A stretch of 39,069 bases of DNA. Source: an uncultured Bacilli bacterium (GTDB taxonomy: Bacteria > Bacillota_I > Bacilli_A > RF39 > UBA660). Below, one piece after another: positions 26,194-34,172 of the stretch (the first letter of the stretch is position 1; the number at the start of each line of letters is the position of its first letter). The stretch spans positions 1-39,069 of the forward strand of contig CANRCV010000008.1 of assembly GCA_947629205.1 (NCBI GenBank). The letters run 5' to 3'. The notes under the pieces were generated by a model that was not told where the DNA came from, searched no databases, and saw nothing but the letters and a program-made list of their open reading frames with translations. Position numbers and translations under genes: made by a program.

Positions 26194-26523
26194 TTGAAAT
26201 TACAATTAGATAAAAATTTGTTTGAAATTAAAATAGCAACAAACTTTATGGATCGTGTAATGGGATTTATGGGTAAAACAAATATAAATTATGGTATTTT
26301 ATTTCCTAAATGTAATAGTGTTCATACCTTTTTTATGAAAGAAGAAATTGATATTATTGGTTTAGATAATGAAAATACAATTTTATTTATAGAACGAAAT
26401 TGTTCTAAAAATAAAATTATTAAAATCAATCATAACATAAAAAAAGCAAGTATTTTAGAATTACCTAAAAATACTAGTTTTTCTTTAAATGTTGGTGATA
26501 CAATTCATTTTATTCAACCATAA
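26194..26523 (+). CDS. DUF192-family small protein
   Basis: A 109-residue protein of the DUF192 fold: FMDRVMGFMGKTNINYGILFPKCNSVHTFFMKEEIDIIGLDNENTILFIE, with the family's GLM-type loop and the H-TF-M motif. The usual signal peptide is absent, so this is a cytoplasmic form. The start is a TTG at 26194 five bases after AGGTGA; the track's GTG at 26185 lies inside that site. DUF192 genes often occur near Tad pilus loci, and this one is divergent from the tad region, but its role is unknown. It converges on obg. Confidence 0.82.
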   Translation: MKLQLDKNLFEIKIATNFMDRVMGFMGKTNINYGILFPKCNSVHTFFMKEEIDIIGLDNENTILFIERNCSKNKIIKINHNIKKASILELPKNTSFSLNVGDTIHFIQP

Positions 26524-26543
26524 ACTCTTTTTAAATAATATTC

Positions 26544-27818
26544 TTACTCTTTAAATTCAAAGATATAATCTAGAATTTGAACCTCATCCCCACGTTTAGC
26601 TCCTAATCGTTCAAGTTCTTCTTCAACACCCATTCCTTTTAATTTTCTTGCAAAACGAAGGACGGCTTCATCTTCTGTAAAACGAGTCATACGAAATAAA
26701 TCTTCTATTTCTTTTCCTTCTAATACCCATACACCATTATCCTTGTGAATAGTATAGGGTTTTTCATTTTGAAATTTATAAACAATATAATTTTCAAATT
26801 CTTTTTCATCATATAATTGTTCATCATCTAAAGTATCTAAAAGATTAGCTAAATAAAGGAGTACGGGTTCTAAACCTTCTTGATGCAAGGCACTTACCTC
26901 AAAAACAGTTAAATTAGGATAAGCTTCCTTAAATTTTTTTAAATTTTCTTTTGACCCTTCTATATCCATTTTATTCGCAAGAACAATTTCTTTTTTCTTT
27001 TTTAATTTATCACTATAATTTTCAATTTCTTTTCGTATGGTTTTATAATCATCAATTGGATTTCTACCTTCTAATGCACCCATGTCTAAAACATGAACTA
27101 ATATTTTCGTACGCATAGCATGTCTTAAAAATTGATGCCCTAAACCCAATCCTTCACTAGCTCCTTCAATTAAACCAGGTAAATCAGCCATAACAAAAGA
27201 ACGATTATCTTTTAGTTTTACAACTCCTAAATTAGGAGATAATGTTGTAAAGTGATAATCTGCTATTTTAGGATGAGCTTTACTAATTAAACTTAAAATA
27301 GTACTTTTTCCTACACTTGGCATACCAATTAAACCAACATCTGCCATGACTTTTAATTCACATTTAATAACTCTTTCTTCTCCAGGAGCCCCTAGTTCAC
27401 TAAATTTAGGAGCTGGTTCATTTTGAGTAGCAAAAGCTTTATTGCCTCTTCCCCCTCTTCCTCCTTTGGCTGCTACAAATACCTCTTTTGGTTGGGTTAA
27501 ATCCGCTAAAATGAGATTTGTATCAGCATCATACAAAGTGGTTCCTTCTGGAACTTTTAAAATGATATCAGTAGCATTTGCTCCATTTTTACCACTTCCT
27601 TTACCATTCACTCCTTTATCTGCTTTTACAATTTTTTTATAACGTAAATCCAGTAAGGTTTTTAAACTTGAATCTACTTGAAATAGGATGTCTCCACCTT
27701 TTCCCCCATTTCCTCCATCTGGTCCACCCATTGGAACAAATTTTTCTCTTCGAAAAGAGGTACATCCATCTCCACCTTTTCCTGCATATAATTTTATAAC
27801 AACCTCATCTACAAACAT
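26544..27818 (-). CDS. obg: Ribosome-associated GTPase Obg/CgtA
   Basis: Essential GTPase in 50S subunit maturation and stress signalling; it binds ppGpp in characterised species. The glycine-rich Obg fold is at residues ~1-158 (KLYAGKGGDGCTSFRREKFVPMGGPDGGNGGKGGDI quoted in parts). The G domain carries G1 GMPSVGKST, G3 DLPGLIEGASEG, G4 NKMD and G5 SAL. A C-terminal OCT domain ends in GDEVQILDYIFEF. At 424 residues it has normal length. GAGGG lies six bases before the ATG. Confidence 0.97.
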   Translation of the reverse strand: MFVDEVVIKLYAGKGGDGCTSFRREKFVPMGGPDGGNGGKGGDILFQVDSSLKTLLDLRYKKIVKADKGVNGKGSGKNGANATDIILKVPEGTTLYDADTNLILADLTQPKEVFVAAKGGRGGRGNKAFATQNEPAPKFSELGAPGEERVIKCELKVMADVGLIGMPSVGKSTILSLISKAHPKIADYHFTTLSPNLGVVKLKDNRSFVMADLPGLIEGASEGLGLGHQFLRHAMRTKILVHVLDMGALEGRNPIDDYKTIRKEIENYSDKLKKKKEIVLANKMDIEGSKENLKKFKEAYPNLTVFEVSALHQEGLEPVLLYLANLLDTLDDEQLYDEKEFENYIVYKFQNEKPYTIHKDNGVWVLEGKEIEDLFRMTRFTEDEAVLRFARKLKGMGVEEELERLGAKRGDEVQILDYIFEFKE

Positions 27819-27856
27819 ATCGATCCCTCTTTGTAGTTCTAGTTTATCATGAAACG

Positions 27857-27897
27857 AAAAAAAAAAGAAGATTTAGTTATAAGGAATTTTCTAAATC
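27857..27897 (-). terminator. Terminator after the HELYH gene
   Basis: GATTTAG (27891-27897) pairs with CTAAATC (27870-27876), followed by TTC and a run of ten T. The stem includes the end of the upstream coding sequence. Confidence 0.85.
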
Positions 27898-28689
27898 TAT
27901 CTTTTTTTCTAAAACTCTTTCAAATTCTTGAGGTGTTAAATCTAATCCTAAGTTTAAACGTTCTTCAAAAGGAAGAATGAAACCATCTATTTGATCTTTT
28001 AACTCTTTAAATTCTTGTTTTGTACATATTTTTTCTAAATAGTATAATGTTGGACTTTTAAAAGTATGCCATAAAGTATATAATTTATATTCTTTAATTT
28101 TCCAAAGTATTTCTAATTCTTCTACTTGCATCCTTTTAGCTAATTGACTAGACATTTGATAAGAATAAAGATAAGCTAGTCTTTCTGTTACATCAAAAAT
28201 ATAATATTTATTATATATAGCATATAAATATTTTAAAAGAACTATATCTTTTACTTTTAAAAATGGACTAAGGGTGTGTTGAAATTCTTCAATATATTGA
28301 CATCTTTTAAAACATAATTTTAAGATTTTAGCAGTTAAATCATATTCTTCTTGAGATATTTTTCTTTCTTTTACATGATAGAGTTCATGTAATAAATCAC
28401 AATTAAACGCTATATAATTTTGTATTTTATCTCGACTAGAATCTTTTTGACGTTCTACGTATTTTTCATAATTAATAACAATTGTTTTAACAGCAGGGCA
28501 GTAAAACATAAACCCTTTTTCTTTCGTATATTTATTTGATAATAGAATATCGATATTTTCAATATAGGAACTTAAATTTTCTTGTTCCATAACTTTTCTT
28601 ACCAGTGCTTTTATATAATCCTCATGAATCACACCCGAATCTTGATAATTATCCGCTATAAAACGAATTAGTTCTTGATCAATATGCAT
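27877..28689 (-). CDS. Hypothetical protein with HExxH motif
   Basis: A 270-residue soluble, largely helical protein. HELYH at residues 101-105 within NCDLLHELYHVKERK has the hydrophobic-HExxH-hydrophobic form of zinc metallopeptidases. A candidate third ligand is E169 in VTERLAYLYSYQMS, in a helix about 65 residues later. The rest (DSGVIHEDYIKALVRKVM and FEERLNLGLDLTPQEFERVLE) is not recognised. There is no signal peptide or membrane helix, so any protease would be cytosolic. The start is the second ATG (28689), with AAGGA six bases upstream. It has its own promoter and terminator, so it is monocistronic. A non-enzymatic HExxH is possible. Confidence 0.72.
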   Translation of the reverse strand: MHIDQELIRFIADNYQDSGVIHEDYIKALVRKVMEQENLSSYIENIDILLSNKYTKEKGFMFYCPAVKTIVINYEKYVERQKDSSRDKIQNYIAFNCDLLHELYHVKERKISQEEYDLTAKILKLCFKRCQYIEEFQHTLSPFLKVKDIVLLKYLYAIYNKYYIFDVTERLAYLYSYQMSSQLAKRMQVEELEILWKIKEYKLYTLWHTFKSPTLYYLEKICTKQEFKELKDQIDGFILPFEERLNLGLDLTPQEFERVLEKKIDLENSL

Positions 28690-28712
28690 AGACATTCCTT
28701 CTTTGTTGTATT

Positions 28713-28741
28713 AATGTAACACAAAAAGAAAAATTTGCCAA
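28713..28741 (-). promoter_or_regulatory. Promoter of the HELYH gene
   Basis: -35 TTGGCA at 28736-28741, a 17-nt spacer, and -10 TACATT at 28713-28718 with a TGT extension. Confidence 0.65.
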
Positions 28742-28764
28742 GAAAAAACTAGATTTTTCTAGTT
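28741..28764 (-). terminator. Terminator after the 182-residue unknown gene
   Basis: AACTAGA (28758-28764) pairs perfectly with TCTAGTT (28747-28753) around a tetraloop AAAA, followed by a T-run. Confidence 0.85.
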
Positions 28765-29311
28765 ATCTTTTTAAAGAAGCATTTAAATCTTTGCCAAAAA
28801 GAATTTCTTTTGCTTTTTGTTCTTTGGCTTCTAATTTTTTCATTTGTTCTACATCAAAAGCATATGTTGATTGTAAATGTATAGGGACTAATTTATATTG
28901 TTCTAAATGATTTAAAGCTAGAGTAACTTCTTCTTTCTTTTTAGAAACAGCTTGGTTCTCTATATTTTCGATTTCAAAAGCAAATTCATTGTATACAACT
29001 AAAACGCGAATTTGTTTTTTGATACTAGCAAAGGAGATGGTTTCACTTTCATTTAATTTTTCATTTACAGCATTTATAATTTGGGATAACAACTGTAAAT
29101 AACGATAATTAACATCTAAAGATAAATTGCCCACTTTTTCAAATACGTTTAAATACCCATTTTGTAACACATGCACTTGATCGGTAAAAAGCATCCATTC
29201 GGTTTTGGAATTAAGATTATAACGATTTTGAATGACCATTTTTCGATGATTTTCAATTTCTTTATTGTATTGAAGCAATAAATTCATTAATTCTTTATCA
29301 TATTTTGCCAT
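28763..29311 (-). CDS. Hypothetical helical protein downstream of trmB
   Basis: A 182-residue soluble protein that I do not recognise. It has a helical, heptad-like N-terminal half (KELMNLLLQYNKEIENHRKMVI and LDVNYRYLQLLSQIINAVNEKL). A strand-rich segment (KKQIRVLVVYNEFAFEIE) is followed by a charged coiled-coil-like C-terminus (VEQMKKLEAKEQKAKEILFG). There are no cysteines, no membrane segments and no catalytic motif. AAAGGAAATAGTGT precedes the ATG. It lies 14 nt after trmB and ends in a strong terminator, so trmB and this gene form a two-gene operon. Confidence 0.75.
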   Translation of the reverse strand: MAKYDKELMNLLLQYNKEIENHRKMVIQNRYNLNSKTEWMLFTDQVHVLQNGYLNVFEKVGNLSLDVNYRYLQLLSQIINAVNEKLNESETISFASIKKQIRVLVVYNEFAFEIENIENQAVSKKKEEVTLALNHLEQYKLVPIHLQSTYAFDVEQMKKLEAKEQKAKEILFGKDLNASLKR

Positions 29312-29325
29312 ACACTATTTCCTTT

Positions 29326-29964
29326 CTAATCTTTATATTTTGCATCGACATAGTAAATGGGACGATTTTCTTTTTGATATTGTACCTCAAAATCTGTTAA
29401 GACATTGGGTATTTTTCTTTCATCATGATGTAAATCTAATGAAACACAATCAAATGTATACCAATAGTTACTTAAATTTTCAAGAGAACTGGCAAATAAT
29501 ATTTTATTATCGGTTTTTAAAACAATATGTTTATTTTTTTTAAAAATACGATCATAAAGTTTTAAATAATTTAGAGAAGTAAAACGCTTTTTTTCATCTT
29601 GTTTTTTAGGCCAAGGCTCTGAAAATGTTAAATAAATGGTGGTAATTTCTTTACCAAAAATATCTAAAATTAAACTAGCATCTACACAAATAATTCTTAA
29701 ATTTGGCAAATGTTTGGTTCCAATATTTTTAACAGCTGTTGCTGCTTGAGAAGAATCGAGTTCTATTCCAATATAGTTTTTATTAGGATTTCGACGAGCC
29801 ATTTCCATGATAAAAATTCCTCTACCCATTCCAAGTTCTATACAAATAGGATTTTGATTTCCAAATACTTGATGCCATTTATTTTTATAGGCACTAGGAT
29901 TTTTGATTACATAAGAAGAATTGTTTAAAATTTCTTTAGCTCCTGATACTTTATTATAACGCAT
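29326..29964 (-). CDS. trmB: tRNA (guanine-N7-)-methyltransferase
   Basis: SAM-dependent enzyme that makes m7G46 in tRNA variable loops. The SAM site is CIELGMGRGIFIMEMA near residue 37; YIGIELDSSQAA follows as motif II. The active-site signature is TFSEPWPKKQDEKKRFTS near residue 118, followed by LKTDNKILF. At 212 residues it has family length. AGAAGGTG precedes the ATG, and a promoter is present upstream. Confidence 0.96.
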   Translation of the reverse strand: MRYNKVSGAKEILNNSSYVIKNPSAYKNKWHQVFGNQNPICIELGMGRGIFIMEMARRNPNKNYIGIELDSSQAATAVKNIGTKHLPNLRIICVDASLILDIFGKEITTIYLTFSEPWPKKQDEKKRFTSLNYLKLYDRIFKKNKHIVLKTDNKILFASSLENLSNYWYTFDCVSLDLHHDERKIPNVLTDFEVQYQKENRPIYYVDAKYKD

Positions 29965-29985
29965 AACGATTCACCTTCTTATTTT

Positions 29986-30014
29986 ATTCTATCAAAAATA
30001 AGTTGGAATGTAAA
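29986..30014 (-). promoter_or_regulatory. Promoter of trmB
   Basis: -35 TTTACA at 30009-30014, a 17-nt spacer, and -10 TAGAAT at 29986-29991 with a TGA extension, in the gap after glyS. Confidence 0.65.
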
Positions 30015-30020
30015 ACGCTA

Positions 30021-31400
30021 TTAAAAGGAAATTTTTGAAGAAATGTAGTCTTTTATTTCGTTCATATCTAACTCTATTTGTTCCATTGTATCTCGATTCC
30101 TTAACGTTACAGTATTATTATTTAATGTATTATCATCTATAGTAATACAAAAAGGGGTTCCAACAGCATCGCTTCTTCTATAACGTTTTCCAATTGAACC
30201 AGATTCATCATAAGCACATTGAAAATAACGACATAAATCCGCATATAGGCTTTCAGCTTTTTCACCATGAATTTTTTTAATAAGTGGTAAAACGGTTACT
30301 TTATTAGGAGCTAGAGCTGGATGAATTTTTAAGACTTCTCTTTCTTCTCCATCTTCTAGTATTTGTTTTTCATAAGCATTCGTAAGTACGGCTAAAAATA
30401 AACGATCGACTCCAACAGATGGTTCAATCACAAAGGGTAAGTATTTTTCGTTTGTTTCAGGATCTAAATATCTTAAATCCGTCTTTGAGTGATCCATATG
30501 CACTCCTAAATCGTAATCCGTTCGATCCGCAATTCCCCATAATTCTCCCCAACCCATTGGGAATAAAAATTCAATATCGGTAGTGGCTTTACTATAGAAA
30601 GATAATTCTTCTTTGGCATGATCTCGAAATCTTAAATTTTCTTTATTTAAACCTAACTCTTTTAAAAAATCCATACAATAATTTTTCCAATAACCAAACC
30701 ATTCTAAATCGGTATCTGGTTTACAGAAAAATTCTAGTTCCATTTGTTCAAATTCACGGGTTCGAAAAATAAAATTTCCTGGCGTAATTTCATTACGAAA
30801 ACTCTTACCAATTTGTCCAATACCGAAAGGGACTTTCGCACGCATACTTCTTTGCACGTTTAAAAAGTTAACAAATATTCCTTGAGCTGTTTCACCACGA
30901 AGATAGACTTTACTTTTAGAGTCTTCTGTAACCCCTTGATGGGTTTCAAAAAGTAAATTAAATTTACGAATAGGAGTAAAATCACACGCTCCACATTTAG
31001 GACAAGGAATGTGTTTTTCTCGAATAAAACTTTCTAGTTTTTCATTATCCCAACCATCTCCGGTTTCTGCCCCATTCGTAAAATCTTCAATTAACTTGTC
31101 TGCTCTTTCACGACTTTTACATTTCTTACAATCGATTAAAGGATCTGCAAATGATGCCACATGTCCACTGGCTACCCAAACCTCTGGATTCATAAGAATT
31201 GCAGAATCTAGACCATAATTGTATAAATTTTCTTGGATAAAACGTTTCCACCAAGCATTTTTAATATTGTTTTTTAACTCTCTTCCAAGTGGTCCATAAT
31301 CCCAAGTATTAGACAACCCTCCATAAATTTCACTCCCTTGAAAGATAAATCCATATTGTTTACAGTAGTTTACTACATCATCCATTTTTATTTTTTCCAT
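30021..31400 (-). CDS. glyS: Glycyl-tRNA synthetase, single-chain dimeric type
   Basis: Class II alpha2-type GlyRS (the archaeal/eukaryal-like form found in several Bacillota), not the two-subunit GlyQ/GlyS enzyme. It opens MEKIKMDDVVNYCKQYGFIFQGSEIYGG. The zinc-knuckle-like CKKCKSRERAD..CPKCGACD is followed by FNLLFETHQG, motif 2 at SFRNEITPGNFIFRTREFEQMELEFF, and motif 3 at EPSVGVDRLFLAVL. The C-terminal anticodon-binding domain includes SIGKRYRRSDAVGTPFCITID. The start is 31400, where AGGAGG lies eight bases before the ATG; the track's 31469 lies inside the T-box element. 459 residues is normal for this class. It is controlled by the adjacent T-box leader. Confidence 0.96.
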   Translation of the reverse strand: MEKIKMDDVVNYCKQYGFIFQGSEIYGGLSNTWDYGPLGRELKNNIKNAWWKRFIQENLYNYGLDSAILMNPEVWVASGHVASFADPLIDCKKCKSRERADKLIEDFTNGAETGDGWDNEKLESFIREKHIPCPKCGACDFTPIRKFNLLFETHQGVTEDSKSKVYLRGETAQGIFVNFLNVQRSMRAKVPFGIGQIGKSFRNEITPGNFIFRTREFEQMELEFFCKPDTDLEWFGYWKNYCMDFLKELGLNKENLRFRDHAKEELSFYSKATTDIEFLFPMGWGELWGIADRTDYDLGVHMDHSKTDLRYLDPETNEKYLPFVIEPSVGVDRLFLAVLTNAYEKQILEDGEEREVLKIHPALAPNKVTVLPLIKKIHGEKAESLYADLCRYFQCAYDESGSIGKRYRRSDAVGTPFCITIDDNTLNNNTVTLRNRDTMEQIELDMNEIKDYISSKISF

Positions 31401-31414
31401 TTTTTTACCTCCTA

Positions 31415-31545
31415 AAATTAAAAATACTAAAGAACACTGTAGGGACGAAAAAATATTCCGCGGTTCCACCCTACTTATTCTTTAGTAGAATCACTTTTTT
31501 TATATAACTCCGAGCTTTCCCATCACTCATCAACGTTTGTATATT
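31415..31545 (-). promoter_or_regulatory. Short T-box riboswitch leader of glyS
   Basis: The T-box sequence AAGTAGGGTGGAACCGCGG is at 31458-31476. The terminator form pairs ACTAAAGAA and GTAGGG (31469-31486) with CCCTAC and TTCTTTAGT (31426-31444), followed by ATTTTTAATTTT. Upstream of the T-box only ~65 nt remain to the predicted transcription start. It begins CGTTGATGAG, as ordinary Stem I does, but a full specifier, AG-bulge and distal loop cannot be drawn. A mini-stem, AAC/GUU plus GAGU/GCUC, leaves GGA (Gly codon, 31509-31511) unpaired on the 3' side of an internal loop; I take that as a candidate specifier. Confidence 0.85.
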
Positions 31546-31548
31546 TAA

Positions 31549-31577
31549 ATTATATGCAATATTTTATCGAAATGCAA
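31549..31577 (-). promoter_or_regulatory. Promoter of glyS
   Basis: -35 TTGCAT at 31572-31577, a 17-nt spacer, and a perfect -10 TATAAT at 31549-31554, in the gap after the recO stop. It sets the T-box leader start near 31542. Confidence 0.8.
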
Positions 31578-31584
31578 GATTTAT

Positions 31585-32316
31585 TTACATAGCCAATAAT
31601 TTATTTAAAAATTTTTTACTATTTAAAAATAATCCAGTATAACGTTCATAATAACGATTGATAAAAAAATTAATTTCTTTTACAATTTCATCACTAATTT
31701 TTAAATTACGAATCGAATCAATAGCAACGTAATAATACATACGAATCAATTGAATTGTTTTTGGACTAACTAAAATTTGATTGGTATAACAATTTTTACA
31801 AACAAAACCACCAACATCAGCATCAATAGTCACAATCTCTTTTTTACTACCACATAGAATACAAGCATCTAATTCTAGTCCTACTCCTAAAAAGGGTAAG
31901 TATTTCAATTCTAAAATATTGGTAATGATTAAAGGATTCATATTCTTATTTATTTTTTTAATTCCAGAAAGTAATAAATCATACAAAATAGAATTCATAC
32001 TTTGTTTATAAACTTGTGTTGTGAGTTCCATTAAATAATTCAAATAACTAATTAAAACAATATCACTTTTGATTACTTTAAAATCATCTAGTACATCGAC
32101 ATCTTTTAAAATGGATAATTTATCTTCTTTATAATAAAGATAAAAAGAACCATAAGTAAATTTTATGGTTAAAGCTCGAAGTCGACTTTTCATTGATTTT
32201 ACCCCTTTACACATAACACCGATAATTCCATATTCTTTTGTAAATAGTTTGATAATCTTGGAAGTATCGCCATAGGGAGTTTCACTAATGATGATTCCTT
32301 CTACTTTCACTAGCAC
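31585..32316 (-). CDS. recO: DNA repair protein RecO
   Basis: RecFOR-pathway mediator that loads RecA on gaps and anneals strands. The N-terminal OB fold is VKVEGIIISETPYGDTSKIIKLFTKEYG, and GVKSMKSRLRALTIKFTYGSF follows. A zinc finger (CILCGSKK..FVCKNC) lies near residue 150, in a helical C-terminal domain. The reading frame opens with several GTGs; I use 32316 because the result, MLVKVEGII, aligns with the Bacillus start MLTKCEGIV. The ORF track's GTG at 32325 remains possible, since neither has a strong RBS. It overlaps the yqzL 3' end. 243 residues. Confidence 0.94.
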   Translation of the reverse strand: MLVKVEGIIISETPYGDTSKIIKLFTKEYGIIGVMCKGVKSMKSRLRALTIKFTYGSFYLYYKEDKLSILKDVDVLDDFKVIKSDIVLISYLNYLMELTTQVYKQSMNSILYDLLLSGIKKINKNMNPLIITNILELKYLPFLGVGLELDACILCGSKKEIVTIDADVGGFVCKNCYTNQILVSPKTIQLIRMYYYVAIDSIRNLKISDEIVKEINFFINRYYERYTGLFLNSKKFLNKLLAM

Positions 32317-32404
32317 GTTCTTCACTTCTTTTCTTTGCGTACTCTAAATAATCTTCTACTTTTCCACTTTTTTTAAACTTATTCCAAGCTTCTTTTTTAT
32401 TCAT
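32285..32404 (-). CDS. yqzL: YqzL-like small protein
   Basis: A 39-residue protein too short for the ORF track: MNKKEAWNKFKKSGKVEDYLEYAKKRSE..RRNHH. It resembles the YqzL family (Trp-Asn-x-Phe-x-x-(S/T)-Gly-x-(V/I)-x-x-Tyr-Leu pattern), which sits between era and recO in Bacillus, exactly as here. GAGGG lies seven bases before the ATG. It overlaps recO by about 32 nt, implying translational coupling. Its RBS is the right arm of a seven-base-pair inverted repeat (32412-32439). Function in the family is unknown. Confidence 0.82.
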   Translation of the reverse strand: MNKKEAWNKFKKSGKVEDYLEYAKKRSEERASESRRNHH

Positions 32405-32411
32405 TTTTATC

Positions 32412-32439
32412 CCTCAATCTTTCTATTTGTATATTGAGG
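32412..32439 (-). promoter_or_regulatory. Hairpin covering the yqzL ribosome-binding site
   Basis: CCTCAAT (32433-32439) pairs with ATTGAGG (32412-32418), seven perfect pairs, and the right arm contains the GAGG Shine-Dalgarno sequence. There is no T-run after it on the minus strand, so it is not an ordinary terminator. It may limit translation of yqzL and coupled recO. Confidence 0.5.
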
Positions 32440-32453
32440 TATTTTTCTAAATT

Positions 32454-33338
32454 TTATTCATTTTCATCAAAACCAAGTTCATGTAAGACTTTTTCTTTTT
32501 CTCTCCATTTTTTAATCGTTTTCACATGTAAGTCCAAATAAACACGTTTTCCAAGCCAAGATTCTATTTCTTTTCTAGCTTCACTTCCAATTTGTTTTAA
32601 ACGTTCTCCATTTTTACCAATAACAATTTTTTTAATGGAATCTCGTTCCACAATAATTTCTACACCAATTAAAGTAATTTTTTCTTTTTCTTCATAATAC
32701 GTTGTAACACATGTTACACAATGAGGAACCTCTTCTATCGTGGCATCTAATAATTTTTCTCTTACAATTTCACTCATCATAAAGTATGGAGAATTACTTG
32801 TAATCATATTTTCATCAAAATACTTAACAGAATCAGTCAAATACTTTTTAATTACTTTAATTAAAATATCCATATTTTCTTTATTTTTAGCACTTACTGG
32901 TACAATATCTGCAAAAGGATATAAATCTTTATACGTATCAATAACTCCTAAAATTTCTTCATTTTTAATTTTATCAATTTTATTAACAACTAATAAAACC
33001 GGTAGATTGGAATTTTTTAAAATTTCCATAATATATTCGTCCCCTTTACCTAAAGAGGTAGAAGCATCTACTAAAAATAAAATGGCATCGACATCATATA
33101 CTAAAGATAAAGCTTGTTTATTTAAGAATTTTCCTAATTTACTTTGTGGCTTATGAATACCTGGAGAATCTACAAATACAATTTGGGTATCACTTTCATT
33201 ATAAATTCCTTGAATTAAATTTCTTGTTGTTCCTGCTTTATCACTCGTAATAGCAATTTTCGCATTTACAAGAGAATTTAAAAGCGTACTTTTTCCTACA
33301 TTAGGTCGACCAATAATACTGACAAATCCACTTTTCAT
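32454..33338 (-). CDS. era: Ribosome-assembly GTPase Era
   Basis: Small GTPase that binds the 3' end of 16S rRNA during 30S maturation. The G domain has G1 GRPNVGKSTLL (residues 10-20), G3 DSPGIHKPQ, G4 NKID and G5 SAK. The C-terminal KH domain has IVIGKNGERLKQIGSEARKEIESWLGKRVYLDLHVK. At 294 residues it has family length. TAGGAGGG precedes the ATG. It follows dgkA by 14 nt, in the conserved ybeY-dgkA-era order. Confidence 0.98.
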   Translation of the reverse strand: MKSGFVSIIGRPNVGKSTLLNSLVNAKIAITSDKAGTTRNLIQGIYNESDTQIVFVDSPGIHKPQSKLGKFLNKQALSLVYDVDAILFLVDASTSLGKGDEYIMEILKNSNLPVLLVVNKIDKIKNEEILGVIDTYKDLYPFADIVPVSAKNKENMDILIKVIKKYLTDSVKYFDENMITSNSPYFMMSEIVREKLLDATIEEVPHCVTCVTTYYEEKEKITLIGVEIIVERDSIKKIVIGKNGERLKQIGSEARKEIESWLGKRVYLDLHVKTIKKWREKEKVLHELGFDENE

Positions 33339-33352
33339 ACAACCAATCCCTC

Positions 33353-33754
33353 CTATAATCCAAACACTTTCATAAAATAAGGTCCAAATACAAATAAACT
33401 AATGACAATAGCTACTAAACTTAAAATAAAACTTGCTGCACTACCACAATCTTTAGCAATTTTAGCAAGAGGATGTATTTCTAATGTGACTAAATCCACT
33501 GCTGCTTCTATAGCGGTATTCACAAGTTCCATTGCTAATATAGAACCTAAAGCGATAAAAACAATCGCCCACTCAGATAATTTAATACGAAAAATAATTC
33601 CTAAGCAAATGGAAAAAATAGTGGCAATCGCATGTATCCATAAACTTTGTTCATAACGATAAGCATACACTAATCCTTCAATAGAATACTTAATACTGTG
33701 AAAAAAACGTTTCACTCCTTTTTGCTTTATTTCATCTCTTGATATTTGAGGCAT
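33353..33754 (-). CDS. dgkA: Diacylglycerol/undecaprenol kinase family protein
   Basis: Integral membrane lipid kinase of 133 residues with three transmembrane helices (SLWIHAIATIFSICLGIIFRI, WAIVFIALGSILAMELVN, AASFILSLVAIVISLFVFGPYF). Catalytic motifs are ELVNTAIEAAVDLVT and KIAKDCGSAASF (family AKDxGxAA). In Bacillota this enzyme phosphorylates undecaprenol, recycling the carrier for wall synthesis. The start is 33754, with AGGAG ten bases upstream inside the ybeY 3' end (23-nt overlap). It precedes era. Confidence 0.94.
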   Translation of the reverse strand: MPQISRDEIKQKGVKRFFHSIKYSIEGLVYAYRYEQSLWIHAIATIFSICLGIIFRIKLSEWAIVFIALGSILAMELVNTAIEAAVDLVTLEIHPLAKIAKDCGSAASFILSLVAIVISLFVFGPYFMKVFGL

Positions 33755-34172
33755 TTAAAATCAACTCCTGCTTTGTAAACATATTATTTTCTTCTTCTTT
33801 GGTTTGATGATCATATCCTAATAAATGTAATAAACCATGAACAACTAAAAAGGAAAGCTCTCTTTTTTCTAAATGTTCATATTTTATAGCTTGTTCTTGC
33901 ATTCTAGGAATACATATATAGATATCTCCCAGTACTCTTGTGTTTTCTTTTAAAAGAACAGAGTTATCTTCAAAAGCAAAAGAAATAACATCCGTTACTC
34001 GATCGATTCCACGATATTCTCTATTTAACCTTTGTATTTCTTCTTCTCCTACAAACGTAATCGAAAATATGGCTTTTTTTACTTTTTCTTCTTTTAACGT
34101 ATTATGAATGACTTTTTTTAAATACGAATAATCTTCTTGGTATCCATAAACGTTATTAATTTCATACTCCAT
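33732..34172 (-). CDS. ybeY: Endoribonuclease YbeY
   Basis: Metal-dependent single-strand RNase involved in 16S 3' maturation and ribosome quality control. The metal motif HGLLHLLGYDH (HxxxHxxxxxH) lies near residue 110. The family motifs INREYRG-type (QRLNREYRGIDRVTDVISFAF) and LGDIYIC precede it. The start is 34172, not 34244: the ATG overlaps the VanZ-like stop by one base (TAATG) and GGGTGG lies upstream. At 146 residues it has usual length. In Bacillus it follows phoH; here a VanZ-like gene sits in that place. Confidence 0.96.
   Translation of the reverse strand: MEYEINNVYGYQEDYSYLKKVIHNTLKEEKVKKAIFSITFVGEEEIQRLNREYRGIDRVTDVISFAFEDNSVLLKENTRVLGDIYICIPRMQEQAIKYEHLEKRELSFLVVHGLLHLLGYDHQTKEEENNMFTKQELILNASNIKR

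Noticed and set aside
31401-31469. Extended glyS N-terminus from the ORF track
   Set aside because: These codons lie in the T-box terminator stem. The ATG at 31400 has AGGAGG and matches the family start.
32740-33156. 138-residue plus-strand ORF
   Set aside because: Antisense shadow of era, which has all GTPase motifs on the minus strand. The same holds for the other plus-strand ORFs opposite asnS, obg, trmB, glyS, ruvB, rpoD, dgkA and yqeY.
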